Part shown: piece by piece, positions 40,919 through 52,000 of the stretch
Layout: each line of letters opens with the position of its first letter
How positions within the stretch are numbered: position 1 is the first letter of the stretch
Origin: Sulfurimonas crateris
GTDB lineage: Bacteria; Campylobacterota; Campylobacteria; Campylobacterales; Sulfurimonadaceae
Reading direction: 5' to 3'
Length of the DNA stretch: 64,000 nt
NCBI GenBank assembly: GCA_945883795.1
Contig: CAMCYC010000004.1
Coordinates: 1 to 64,000 of the forward strand
The notes under the pieces: model-generated
The model's input: only the letters and a program-made list of their open reading frames with translations
Database searches by the model: none
Told to the model about the DNA's origin: nothing
Translations under genes and position numbers: made by a program

Positions 40919-41209
40919 ATGCAAGTAGATGACGCACTCTTAACAAAATTGGAAAAATTATCTTTTTTAAAGGTGTCTGAGGATAAACGCCAAGAGATAC
41001 TTACACAACTCTCAGAAATCGTGAGTTTTGTAGATAATTTAAGTGAACTAAATACTGATGGCGTAGATGATAAATTTGCCATGAATAACAATGCAACAAC
41101 CCTTAGAGAAGACATTCCTCATTGCAATATAGAAGTCAATCAAAGTATTTTAAAACATGCTCCACTCAGCGGAGACAACTTCTTTATAGTTCCAAAAATA
41201 ATAGAATAA
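40919..41209 (+). CDS. gatC: Asp/Glu-tRNA amidotransferase subunit C
   Basis: LTKLEKLSFLKVSEDKRQEILTQLSEIVSFVDNLSELNTDGV...LREDIPH. Confidence 0.93.
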   Translation: MQVDDALLTKLEKLSFLKVSEDKRQEILTQLSEIVSFVDNLSELNTDGVDDKFAMNNNATTLREDIPHCNIEVNQSILKHAPLSGDNFFIVPKIIE

Positions 41210-41211
41210 TC

Positions 41212-41556
41212 ATGATTAAGATTTATGGAATAAAAAACTGTGGCAGTGTAAAAAAAGCACTTTCATTTTTTAAAGAACATAACATAGATTATCAACTTCA
41301 AGACTTTAAAACAGATAAAGTTAGCTGTGATAAAGTTTCATCATGGTTGCAACAAATAGATATGAAAACTCTTTTTAATGCTAAAAGTACAACCTATAAA
41401 ACACTTGAATTAAAAAAATTAAATCTTAATGAAGATGCTCAAAAAGAGTGGCTTTGCAAAGAAAATTTATTGATAAAAAGACCAGTTGTTGAATATAATA
41501 ATAAACTTATTGTTGGTTTCAATGAAGATGTTTATAAAGGATTTTTTCATGAGTGA
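41212..41556 (+). CDS. ArsC/Spx (YffB)-like protein
   Basis: MIKIYGIKNCGSVKKALSFFKEHNIDYQLQDFK...KRPVVEYNNKLIVGFNEDVY. Internal ATG chosen. Confidence 0.85.
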   Translation: MIKIYGIKNCGSVKKALSFFKEHNIDYQLQDFKTDKVSCDKVSSWLQQIDMKTLFNAKSTTYKTLELKKLNLNEDAQKEWLCKENLLIKRPVVEYNNKLIVGFNEDVYKGFFHE

Positions 41557-42628
41557 AGAAAAAAAACCTATAGAGATAAGAAAACTGCTCAAAAGTGTTT
41601 TGGCGTATGGTTCATCGGACTTGCACCTTGTTGTAGGAAGTGAACCACAAATCCGTATTGATAAAGAGTTACGACCGCTCAATCTCCCTATTTTGGATGC
41701 TAAAGATGTTGAAGAGATGGCGTATTCACTCATAGAAGATAAACAAAAAAAAGTGTTTGAAGAACATAATGAGCTTGATTTTTCTTTTGAACTAGAATCT
41801 GTTGGTCGTTTTAGGGCAAATTATTACCGCACTATTCATGGAATTGCTTGTGCATTTCGTATGATTCCTATTGATATACCAACACTTGATGCTTATGGGA
41901 ATCCACCTGTTTTTAAAGAGCTTATCAAAAGGGAAAAAGGGCTAATCCTCGTCACAGGACCCACAGGAAGTGGGAAGTCAACAACACTTGCTTCAATGCT
42001 CCATGAGATAAACTTAACAGAGCGAAGACATATTATTACAGTCGAAGACCCTGTTGAATTTGTTCACAAAAATATAAAATCTCTTTTTTCTCAAAGAGAT
42101 GTAGGAAGTAATACCGCTTCATTTGCAGCAGCACTCAAATATGCACTTCGACAAGACCCTGATATTATACTCATCGGGGAGATGCGAGATGCTGAAACAA
42201 TTGGAGCAGCAATTACAGCAGCAGAAACTGGTCACTTAGTTTTTGGAACACTTCACACAAACTCTGCACCTGGAACTATTAACCGTATTATCGATGTATT
42301 CTCAGGCGAAGAACAAGGGCAAGTTCGTGCTCAACTCTCCTCTTCACTTATTGCAGTCGTATCACAATCGCTTATTCCTAAACTTGGAGGGGGAAAAGTA
42401 GCAGTGCAAGAGATACTTATCTCAAATCCAGCAGTTGCGAACTTAATAAGAGAGGATAAAGTACACCAAATATATTCTCAAATGCAGTTAAACCAAAAAG
42501 AAACTAAAATGACAACTCAAACACAAGAGATTATCACTCTTTTACAAAAGAAAAAAATCTCAAAAGAAAATGCTATTAAAAACTCGAATCGACCAGAAGA
42601 ACTTATTAAAATGATAGAAGGGTTATAA
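41549..42628 (+). CDS. pilT: PilT-family type IV pilus retraction ATPase
   Basis: GLILVTGPTGSGKSTTLASMLHEIN Walker A, ALRQDPDIILIGEMRD, GHLVFGTLHTNSA. Internal ATG chosen. Confidence 0.9.
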   Translation: MSEEKKPIEIRKLLKSVLAYGSSDLHLVVGSEPQIRIDKELRPLNLPILDAKDVEEMAYSLIEDKQKKVFEEHNELDFSFELESVGRFRANYYRTIHGIACAFRMIPIDIPTLDAYGNPPVFKELIKREKGLILVTGPTGSGKSTTLASMLHEINLTERRHIITVEDPVEFVHKNIKSLFSQRDVGSNTASFAAALKYALRQDPDIILIGEMRDAETIGAAITAAETGHLVFGTLHTNSAPGTINRIIDVFSGEEQGQVRAQLSSSLIAVVSQSLIPKLGGGKVAVQEILISNPAVANLIREDKVHQIYSQMQLNQKETKMTTQTQEIITLLQKKKISKENAIKNSNRPEELIKMIEGL

Positions 42629-42674
42629 AGCATCCTTTTCATTCCCAAAGCGTAGTTGGTTTATTGTGAAGAGA

Positions 42675-43913
42675 TTATTGTTTGAGTTGACCAGCCAAAA
42701 ATCCACTGCTAAATGACCATTGTAAATTGTATCCGCCACATGGACCATCAAGGTTCATCACTTCACCGCAAAAATATAAGCCGTTGATAATTTTACTTTG
42801 CATGCTTTTAGGATTTATCTCTTTAAGATTTATTCCACCTCGAGTTATCATCGCCATTTTAAAGCCATCATGTCCTGTGACACTCAGAGGTGTCCAAGCG
42901 AGGAGTTGTATCAGCTTTACTTTATATGTACCGCTAATTTTGCTATAAAGCTCATCAGGATTTATTTCAGCCAATAAACAGATTTCTTGTGCAAGAGCCA
43001 AAGGGAGTAGGGTTGTTACGATTTCTACTGTTTTAGCAAATGGATTTTTTGAAAATTGTTCTTTGATATGTTGGATAATTTGCTCCTCATTCATCCCTTT
43101 TGTAAGATTTAAAAGAAGAGGTACTTCTTTATATTTTTCTAAAAGTGGCGTGACTTCTCTAGCAAAATCTAAAACGACAGGACCTCTGATACCGTTATTT
43201 GTAAATATCAAATCTCCAGTAGCTCGGAGTTTTTTGTGTTTGCTAAGATTAACTCGAAGTTCAACTTTGGATATGGTATCAGCACGGCAGTTTTTTACCC
43301 AATCTTCTTTGACTTTTAGAGGCATCATGGCGGGGTGAAGCTCTGTTACTTTATGACCAAGCTTGCTTGCAAGTGTATATCCATCTCCCTCAGCACCAAG
43401 TACTGGATACCCAAGACCACCCGTAGCAACAATCACATGAGGAGCATGAAAAGTTTGATTTTGTGTTTGAACACCACTGATTTGATTCTCATGATACAAG
43501 AGTTGATTTACTTTTTGGGAGCAAAGAAGTGTGACATCTACTTTGTGAAGTTCCTCTTCAAGTGCGCTAATAATAGTGGCTGAACTATGTGAAGTAGGAA
43601 ATATTCTGTAGCCATCTGGAGCATGTGTTTCTACTCCAATTTGAGTGAAGAAATCTATAAGTGTTTTATGGTTAAATTCATTAAGTGCATCTTGCATAAA
43701 TCTACCATCACGACCAAAACGGCTCATAAAATCTTCGTTTGAGAGCGTATTGGTGAGATTGCAACGACCACCACCAGTTGCTTTTAGTTTTGAAGCAATT
43801 TTGGAAAGTTTTTCTAAAAGAAGCACTTTCCTTCCCATGCGTGCAGAAATAATTGCAGCCATCAAACCAGCAGCACCAGAACCAATAACTATTAAGTCGT
43901 ATTTATTTTTCAT
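42675..43913 (-). CDS. HI0933/BaiN-family flavoprotein
   Basis: IVIGSGAAGLMAAIISARMGRKVLLLEK, KLKATGGGRCNLTN, NLDGPCGGYNLQWSFSSG. Confidence 0.93.
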   Translation of the reverse strand: MKNKYDLIVIGSGAAGLMAAIISARMGRKVLLLEKLSKIASKLKATGGGRCNLTNTLSNEDFMSRFGRDGRFMQDALNEFNHKTLIDFFTQIGVETHAPDGYRIFPTSHSSATIISALEEELHKVDVTLLCSQKVNQLLYHENQISGVQTQNQTFHAPHVIVATGGLGYPVLGAEGDGYTLASKLGHKVTELHPAMMPLKVKEDWVKNCRADTISKVELRVNLSKHKKLRATGDLIFTNNGIRGPVVLDFAREVTPLLEKYKEVPLLLNLTKGMNEEQIIQHIKEQFSKNPFAKTVEIVTTLLPLALAQEICLLAEINPDELYSKISGTYKVKLIQLLAWTPLSVTGHDGFKMAMITRGGINLKEINPKSMQSKIINGLYFCGEVMNLDGPCGGYNLQWSFSSGFLAGQLKQ

Positions 43914-44031
43914 ATTGGAATTGTATTATAGCTATTCTAAAACCAATGGTTTGTAATAAACTTATCTATGAAATATTTCAATTTATAGTAATTTAGTCTA
44001 TAATTTAAAACTTACTAAAAAAAGGGGATTT

Positions 44032-44781
44032 ATGAAATTATCTAAAATTGTTATAGGGACTTTATTTATTGCTTCTAGTATATTTGCGAGTGAGCAAGTG
44101 ACTCGTTGGGGTTATACGGGTCATGGTTCACCAGAACATTGGGGGGAGTTAGATACACAAAATGTAATGTGCAAACTTGGTCATAATCAATCACCAATTA
44201 ATATTACAAGAGATGTAGAGGTTGATACGAAGAATTTGGAGCCAATCAATTTTCATTATGTTTCAGAGTCATTAAATGTTGTTGATAATGGACATACAAT
44301 TCAAGTGAATATTAAAGAGGGAAGCACTATTGAAGTGGATAAAAAAGTTTTTGAACTCAAACAGTTCCACTTTCATGCACCAAGTGAAAATGAGATAGAT
44401 TCTAAACAATTTCCATTGGAAGCACATTTGGTTCATATGGCAAAAGATGGTTCATTAGCCGTAGTTGCGATTTTATTTGAAGAGGGGAAAGAAAATCCAC
44501 TTCTGAATAAAGTTTGGGAAAAAATGCCTCATGATGCTGGAGCAGAAGCACCAGTGTCTGTTACAACTCAAGAGATAAATGAATTTTTACCAAAAGATAA
44601 GTCTTATTATAGATTTGATGGTTCGCTCACAACGCCACCATGTAGTGAAGGTGTGCGATGGTTTGTGTTCAAACATTATGATACAGTTTCAAAAGAGCAA
44701 GTAGAACAGTTTTTGCATGTCATGCACCATCCAAATAATAGACCTATTCAAGATATAGGTGCTAGAAAAGTTTTAGATTAG
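44032..44781 (+). CDS. Periplasmic alpha-type carbonic anhydrase
   Basis: Signal peptide; WGYTGHGSPEHWGEL, NQSPINIT, QFHFHAPSEN, GSLTTPPCSEGVRWFV. Confidence 0.96.
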   Translation: MKLSKIVIGTLFIASSIFASEQVTRWGYTGHGSPEHWGELDTQNVMCKLGHNQSPINITRDVEVDTKNLEPINFHYVSESLNVVDNGHTIQVNIKEGSTIEVDKKVFELKQFHFHAPSENEIDSKQFPLEAHLVHMAKDGSLAVVAILFEEGKENPLLNKVWEKMPHDAGAEAPVSVTTQEINEFLPKDKSYYRFDGSLTTPPCSEGVRWFVFKHYDTVSKEQVEQFLHVMHHPNNRPIQDIGARKVLD

Positions 44782-44863
44782 TAGTGAGAAAAGAATCAAT
44801 TTGAATAGAAAAAATTTATAAGCCATCACAATTTAAACATTTTGGAATTTTAAAGTTAAAAAT

Positions 44864-46819
44864 ATGAATGAAATAATTAAATACACAAGTAAAATGAAAC
44901 TGCTTTATGTCGAAGACAATGAAAGTGTAAGAGAATCGCTTCTTAGTATACTTGAAGAATTCTTTGACCAGATAGTTGTAGCAGTAGATGGTCAAGATGG
45001 TTATGAAAAATTCTTAGAGAATAAAATAGATTTAATCCTGACAGATATTAATATGCCTAAACTTAATGGTTTAAAGATGCTAAAAAAGATAAGAGAGATA
45101 GATGAAAATGTTTCTACTTTAATTTTATCAGCTTATGATGAATCTCAATATCTCTTGGAAAGTATTCAACTCAATGTAGAAGCATATTTATTCAAACCAA
45201 TTACTATAGAAGAATTTGCAAGAGCATTAGAGAAAGTCACTCAAAAGATAAAATTACAGCAAGAATTGGCAAATAATTTATCTCTTTTACATCAATATCA
45301 AGAGATAGCTGAGTGTAGTGGAATTGTATCAAAAACAGATTTAGCTGGAAAAATAATCTATGTTAATGATGAATTTTGCAAAATATCAGAATATACACGA
45401 GAAGAGTTGATTGGTAAAAATCATAGCATTGTTAGGCATCCAGATAACCCTTATTATATCTATCAAAATATTTGGAATACAATAAAAACGAAAAAAGAAA
45501 CTTGGAAAGGAACTATTAGAAATTTATCCAAAAATGGAAAAATCTATTATGTTGATTCAACTATAAAACCTATTTTGGACCTTCATGGAAATATTATGGA
45601 ATACATGGCATTTAGACATGATATAACCAATATAATGAGTCCACATAAACAATTAGAAGACTTTTTATATTATACGCCGGAGCCTTTGTTAGTACTTCTT
45701 CAGATAGTTGATTATGATAATTTTGAAAAATTTTATGGTTATTCTCAAATGAGTTATATCGAAAAAAAAATCTCAAAAAAAATATTTGATTTTCTTCCGC
45801 AAGATTGTATATTTAAAAATCTGTATATTCTGGGCAATGGAAAATTTGCTTTTGCAAAAGATATAACAAATTTAAATCTAGAGCATATTATTACAAATGT
45901 AGAAATGGCAATACGCAAGATAAATATTACAAAATTTAAAATAGATGATACTTTTTATGATTTATCCATGAGAGCTAGTCTTGCTCATGGAATGAATGTT
46001 TTTGAAAACTGTATAGTTGGACTACAAAAACTTTGTAAATCTAAAGAAGATTTTATTATAGCAAACCATTTAGCACATAACCAATATAAAGAAGCACAAC
46101 ATAATCTCAATATTTTGGACATGGTAAATACAGCGATAGAGAATTTAAATATCGTTTCTTACTTTCAGCCAATTGTTAATAACAAAACTCAAAAGATTGT
46201 AAAATATGAATCATTAGTAAGACTCATAGATAAAGAAGGGAATGTTTTGGCTCCTTGTTTATTTTTAGATATTTCAAAACAAAGTAAGCTTTATTTTCAG
46301 ATAACAAAAATAGTTTTAAAAAACTCTTTTGAAGCTTTGTATAAAACAGATAAAAGTATCTCTATCAATTTATCTGCTTTGGATATTGAACAAGAAAAGA
46401 TAACTAATACTATTTTTGAGATGTTAGAGGAGTATAGAGCGCATAGTCATAGAATAGTTTTTGAATTACTTGAAGATGAACATGTATCAGATATGAAAAT
46501 GGTAGATAATTTTATTTTTAAAGCAAAACAGTATGATGTAAAAATAGCGATTGATGATTTTGGTGTAGGATATTCAAACTTTGAAAGATTACTTTCATAT
46601 CAACCAGATATACTTAAAATTGATGGTTCGCTTATAAAAAATATTTTGGTAGATAACTACTCTTTTTCAGTTGTAAAAACAATTGTTGCCTTTGCAAAAG
46701 CACAAAATATAGAAATAATTGCTGAATTTGTAGAAAATGAAGATATATATAATATTTTAACTTCTTTAGGTGTCGAGTATTCACAAGGGTATTATTTTGG
46801 TAGACCTGCCGTTTTATAA
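44864..46819 (+). CDS. Response regulator-PAS-EAL phosphodiesterase
   Basis: REC (YVEDNESVRESLL, LTDINMPKLNG), Aer-like PAS (IIYVNDEFCKISEYTREELIGKNHSIVRHPD), EAL-type motifs ESL, DDFGVGYSN, IAEFVEN. Confidence 0.92.
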   Translation: MNEIIKYTSKMKLLYVEDNESVRESLLSILEEFFDQIVVAVDGQDGYEKFLENKIDLILTDINMPKLNGLKMLKKIREIDENVSTLILSAYDESQYLLESIQLNVEAYLFKPITIEEFARALEKVTQKIKLQQELANNLSLLHQYQEIAECSGIVSKTDLAGKIIYVNDEFCKISEYTREELIGKNHSIVRHPDNPYYIYQNIWNTIKTKKETWKGTIRNLSKNGKIYYVDSTIKPILDLHGNIMEYMAFRHDITNIMSPHKQLEDFLYYTPEPLLVLLQIVDYDNFEKFYGYSQMSYIEKKISKKIFDFLPQDCIFKNLYILGNGKFAFAKDITNLNLEHIITNVEMAIRKINITKFKIDDTFYDLSMRASLAHGMNVFENCIVGLQKLCKSKEDFIIANHLAHNQYKEAQHNLNILDMVNTAIENLNIVSYFQPIVNNKTQKIVKYESLVRLIDKEGNVLAPCLFLDISKQSKLYFQITKIVLKNSFEALYKTDKSISINLSALDIEQEKITNTIFEMLEEYRAHSHRIVFELLEDEHVSDMKMVDNFIFKAKQYDVKIAIDDFGVGYSNFERLLSYQPDILKIDGSLIKNILVDNYSFSVVKTIVAFAKAQNIEIIAEFVENEDIYNILTSLGVEYSQGYYFGRPAVL

Positions 46820-46905
46820 AATTAAAAACTCCTTACCCATACAGTATCTTTTAACCAAAAAATAGATAAAATCGCCATCACTAAAATCCAAAAAGAGTCC
46901 AAACT

Positions 46906-48924
46906 ATGTTTAAACCATTACTAATTGAAATAGGCGTTGAAGAGCTTCCTGCGGTTCCTCTTTTAAAAGAGTTGCAAAATATTGAAAAAAAATACGGGGA
47001 TATTTTAGAAAAATATTCACTTCAAGGGGAGTTTGAATTTTATTACACTCCTCGCCGTTTGGTTATTTGGCACAGAGAATTTAAAACTTCTCAAGATGAT
47101 AGTGTAGAAGAATTTTTTGGTGCTCCTATTGGTGTTGCTTATAAAAATGGTGTGCCAACTCCTGCTGCACTCGGATTTGCCAAAAAATGTGGTGTTACAC
47201 TTGAAGAGATTTCTCAATCGCAAAAAGATGGCAAAGAGGTTCTTTATTATAAAAAAGATGTAAAAGGAAGAGCATCAACTGAGCTTTTGAATGAGATAAT
47301 TGGAGTGTGGATTAAGTCACTTGATTTTGGTAAATCTATGAGATGGGGTTCACTTGAAGAGAGTTTTATCAGACCGATTCGTTGGGTCAATGTGATGCTT
47401 GATGATGTGCTTGTAGATATTGAACTCTTTGGTGTCAAATCGGCTAAAAAAACATTTGTTCACCGTATTAGCAATTTTGACGCTGTCGCAGTGAGTGGTG
47501 CAAAAGATTATTTTGAGACTTTAGAAAAAGGTGGAGTGACACTTTTCCCTGAGCTTCGAGAAAAAAATATTTTATCCCAATTTAGTGTTCTTGAGAGAAC
47601 TCATGCAATTAAAATAGAGATAGATGAAGATTTACTGAGTGAAGTTGTTGCAATTACAGAAAATCCGACAGCACTTTTAGGCACATTTGATGAAAAATTT
47701 TTAAAATTACCACCTGAAGTTATTATCACTTCCATGAAAGAGCATCAAAGATATTTTCCTGTTTTTAAAGATGCAAAACTTGTCAATAAATTTGTAGTTG
47801 TCTCAAATGCACTGACTTTAGATTACTCAAAAGTGATAGAAGGAAATGAGCGAGTGCTTCGTCCCCGTTTGGCAGATGCACTTTTCTTTTGGGAAAATGA
47901 CCTTAAAAAAGGTTTGAGTACAAAAGGGCTTGAAAAAGTTGCATTTTTTAAAGGTCTGGGAACTGTTGGAGATAAAATAGAGCGAGAAAAAAAAGTGGCT
48001 TTTACTCTTTTTGAGATGTATAAAATAGATGCAAACAAAGAAGATTTAGACAGAGCAATCTCTCTTGCAAAAGCTGATTTAATGAGTGAAATGGTTTATG
48101 AATTTACAGAGCTTCAAGGACTTATGGGATATTACTATGCAAAAGAAGCAGGTGAAAGGCTTGAGGTTGCAACAGCGATAAAAGAGCAGTATTTACCTTC
48201 TGGAGAAGATAGTCCGTTACCATCTACACCAATGAGTGCAATAGTTGCCATGAGTATAAAAATTGATACGCTTTTAGCACTTTTTAGTGTAAATCAAATC
48301 CCAACAGGTTCTCGTGACCCATTTGCTCTTCGCCGTGCGGTAAATGGTTTGATTCGTATCACTGAGGAACATCATTTTGCATTTGATATTGTGCAAACTT
48401 TAAAAGAGTTATCTATTGGATATGAAACGATAGATATGCAAAAATTAGAGAGTTTCTTTTTAGAGAGAGTCAAGCAGTATTTCAAAGTAAATCCATCTAT
48501 TGTTGAAGCAGTTTTGGCTTCAGGAGAGCGAGAACTTTTAAATCTTTCAAAGAAGATAAAAGCGTTAAGTACATTGGTAGATTCTGCTGAATTTTCTGAA
48601 ATCTCTTCAACTTTTAAACGGGTTGCAAATATCACAAAAGATATAGATTTACAAGGTGATTTATCAATAGATGAAAATTTATTTGAAGAAAATGCTGAAA
48701 AAATATTATATGTTCAATATACACAGGTAGAAGAAACAGTATATCTTTCTTATGAAGAGGAGCTTGATGCTCTTTTGGGATTAAAACCAGAACTTGATAA
48801 TTTCTTTGCAGATGTAATGGTGAATGCTGAAAATGAAGCTGTCAGAAATAATAGAAAAGCTTTAGTTGCTTCTATTTATAAAAGTATCTTAAAAATTGCA
48901 GATATTAAAGAAGTTACAATATAA
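46906..48924 (+). CDS. glyS: Glycyl-tRNA synthetase beta subunit
   Basis: LLIEIGVEELPAVPLLKEL, GSRDPFALRRAVNGLIRI. Confidence 0.97.
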   Translation: MFKPLLIEIGVEELPAVPLLKELQNIEKKYGDILEKYSLQGEFEFYYTPRRLVIWHREFKTSQDDSVEEFFGAPIGVAYKNGVPTPAALGFAKKCGVTLEEISQSQKDGKEVLYYKKDVKGRASTELLNEIIGVWIKSLDFGKSMRWGSLEESFIRPIRWVNVMLDDVLVDIELFGVKSAKKTFVHRISNFDAVAVSGAKDYFETLEKGGVTLFPELREKNILSQFSVLERTHAIKIEIDEDLLSEVVAITENPTALLGTFDEKFLKLPPEVIITSMKEHQRYFPVFKDAKLVNKFVVVSNALTLDYSKVIEGNERVLRPRLADALFFWENDLKKGLSTKGLEKVAFFKGLGTVGDKIEREKKVAFTLFEMYKIDANKEDLDRAISLAKADLMSEMVYEFTELQGLMGYYYAKEAGERLEVATAIKEQYLPSGEDSPLPSTPMSAIVAMSIKIDTLLALFSVNQIPTGSRDPFALRRAVNGLIRITEEHHFAFDIVQTLKELSIGYETIDMQKLESFFLERVKQYFKVNPSIVEAVLASGERELLNLSKKIKALSTLVDSAEFSEISSTFKRVANITKDIDLQGDLSIDENLFEENAEKILYVQYTQVEETVYLSYEEELDALLGLKPELDNFFADVMVNAENEAVRNNRKALVASIYKSILKIADIKEVTI

Positions 48925-49028
48925 CGCATAAAGTTAAAAAATTTTAGAAAAAAAAGAAAAAACAATTGATTTTTTGATAATTCTGATAAGATGGCTTTAT
49001 CAAAAACTAAAAAGTTAAGAAGTGATAC

Positions 49029-52000
49029 ATGCAAACTTATAATATTTATTATGATAGTAAAGAACAATTTTATAATTATTTAGAAAAAAATTCTATACAA
49101 GATAATAATAAACTACTTATTCAAATTTTTACTTCTTTATCTGCGAGAGATGCCATAGCGACTCTTTTAGATACGATTACCTCTTTTCTCCCTCAAGCTA
49201 CTATTATTGGTGCAACTACCGATGGTGAGATATGTGAGGGAGAAGTAACTACAGATACAACTGTTATCTCTCTTACCCAATTCCAAGATACACAACTAAA
49301 AGTAGCCATTGTACAAAATTGCTTGAGCAGTGAAGAATATGGAGAAGAAATTGCAAAACAATTATCTGTAGATGATGCCAAAATAATAATTACATTTTCA
49401 GATGGCTTATCCATGGATGGAGAAGAGTATTTAAATGGAATCTATTCTATCAATCACAATATTCTCACAGCAGGTGGGATGGCAGGAGATGGTGGAAACT
49501 TTCTACAAACTTATATTTTCACAAAAGATACTATTATTTCTCAAGGTGCAGTTGGGGTTGCTTTGATAAATCCACAATTGCAAATCCAAACAGATTATAG
49601 TTTCGATTGGTTGTCGATTGGTAAAAGTATGACTATCACTGAAGTAAAAAAGAATCGAGTCTATACGATTGATAATATATCTGCGCATGATATTTATAAA
49701 AAATATTTAGGTGAAGATATTGCAAAAGGGCTTCCCGCTATTGGTATTGAGTATCCTATGATTATTCAAAGAGCTAACGACAATTTAGCAAGAGCTGTTC
49801 TTGCTACACATGAAGATGGTTCGCTCTCTTTTGCAGGTGATTTTAAAGTTGGAGATATTGTAAAAATTGGGTACGGTAATGCTCAAATGATATTGAATCA
49901 TTCAAAAGAGTTAAAATCAAAAATAGAAAAGAAACCGATAGAATCTATTTTTATCTATTCTTGTATGGCAAGAAGAAGATTTATGCCTGATAGAATAGGG
50001 TTGGAAATTATTCCCTTAACTCAAATAGCAAATGTAGCTGGTTTTTTTACTTATGGTGAATTTTTTTCTTTAGAGAGGAAAAATGAACTTTTAAACCAAA
50101 CTATGACCATTTTAGCTTTGAGTGAATCAAAAGAGATACAAAATAGAGAGATAGAACTCGTTCCAAATGTAGCTCTTAATGATTATCAAAAATCGATTAA
50201 AGCGTTATCTCACATTTTGGATGTTACAACGCAAGAGTTAGCACATGAAAATGCTAATCTTCTAAAAATTGCAAAAGAGATACAAGCAAGAGAAGATTCC
50301 CTTAATCTTGCTCAAGAAGTTGGACATTTTGGAAGTTGGGAAATAGATTTAAGAACAAAAAAAACAATTTGGTCGAAACAAAATTATCGAATATATAAAG
50401 AAACCAGCGATGCAGTGTTAACTCTTGAGACTTTTATGCAAAGACTTTTACCAGAAGATAGAGTAAAAGCCATGCAGACTTTAGACAATCTTCGTGATGG
50501 TTGTGTGCATACTGTTGAGCTACGAGCTAAAAGAATGGATGGTGTTATTATTAATATTCTTTTAAATGGAAAACTTCTTTTTGATGTAAATAATAATCCA
50601 TTGAAGATGATAGGAACAACGCTAGATGTTACTCAAGAGGTTCAAACAAAGCTCAAAGAAAGAGAACAATCGCAAATACTTGAACAAATCCATGACTCTG
50701 TTGTTTCCACTGATTTAAATGAAATTATTACTCATTGGAATAATGGGGCTACTTTGATGCATGGTTACACTGCTTTGGAGATGATAGGTCAATCTATTTG
50801 GATACTTTATAGACCAGAAGATACAAGTAAAGTTCAAAGCGTTAAAGAAATTGTATTGAGAAATGGTTTTTATAACCATGAGATAAAAAAAATAAGGAAA
50901 GATGGAACTATTATAGATACAGATGTTTCTCTTTCTCTTTTAAGAGATGAAAATGGTCAAGTGTTTGGTATTACAAGATATTCTCAAGATATTACTCAAA
51001 AGAAAATAGCAGAACAAGAGATATCGGCACAAAATGAGCTGATTTATTTTCAAGATAATTACGATTATTTAACAAAACTACCAAATCGTAATTTATTTAA
51101 TACAACATTAGTGCAGACAATAAAAAATACAGAGAAAAAAAATGGTAGTTTCGTTCTGTTTCTTTTAGACCTTGATAATTTTAAAAATATTAATGATACT
51201 TTTGGGCATGAATATGGGGATGAAGTTTTAAAAATCGTAACAAAGAGATTGCTTTCATGTATACAAGAGCATGGTATTTTTGCGAGATTAGGCGGAGATG
51301 AATTTGCCCTTATTGTAGAAGATATCCTTGATGTAGAAAGAATTTTAAAAATTGCACAAACCATGATTGATAATATGCGAGAAAAAATCACAATACAAGA
51401 ACAAGATTTGTATGTCTCAGTCAGTATTGGTATAAGTTTGTATCCAGAGGATGCAACAACCAAAGATGAGTTATTAAAATTTGCAGATAGTGCCATGTAT
51501 AAAGCTAAAGATGAGGGACGAAATAACTATCAATTTTATGCATCGAGTTTAACAGCAAAAGCATTTGAGAGAGTTGTCTTAGAGAGTAGCATGCGTATTG
51601 CTCTAGTAGAAAATCAGTTCATTGTATATTATCAGCCTCAAACAGATGCAAGAACTGATACTCTTATTGGCATGGAAGCACTTGTAAGATGGAAGCATCC
51701 AACTATTGGTTTAATCTCTCCAGATAAATTTATTCCTCTAGCAGAAGAAACAGGCATGATTATACCTCTTGATAGATATGTGATGAAACAGGCTATGAGT
51801 GATTTTAAAAATTGGTATGATTTGGGTTTAAATCCAGGGATTTTAGCACTTAATTTATCTCTAAAGCAGTTAAAATCTCCAGATTTTTTCAGTTTTTTAG
51901 AAAATATAATTTCAGAAATAGGGTTTAATGTTAAATGGTTAGAACTTGAAATAACAGAAAGCCAAATGATGCAAGACCCTATGAAAACAATTTCTATATT

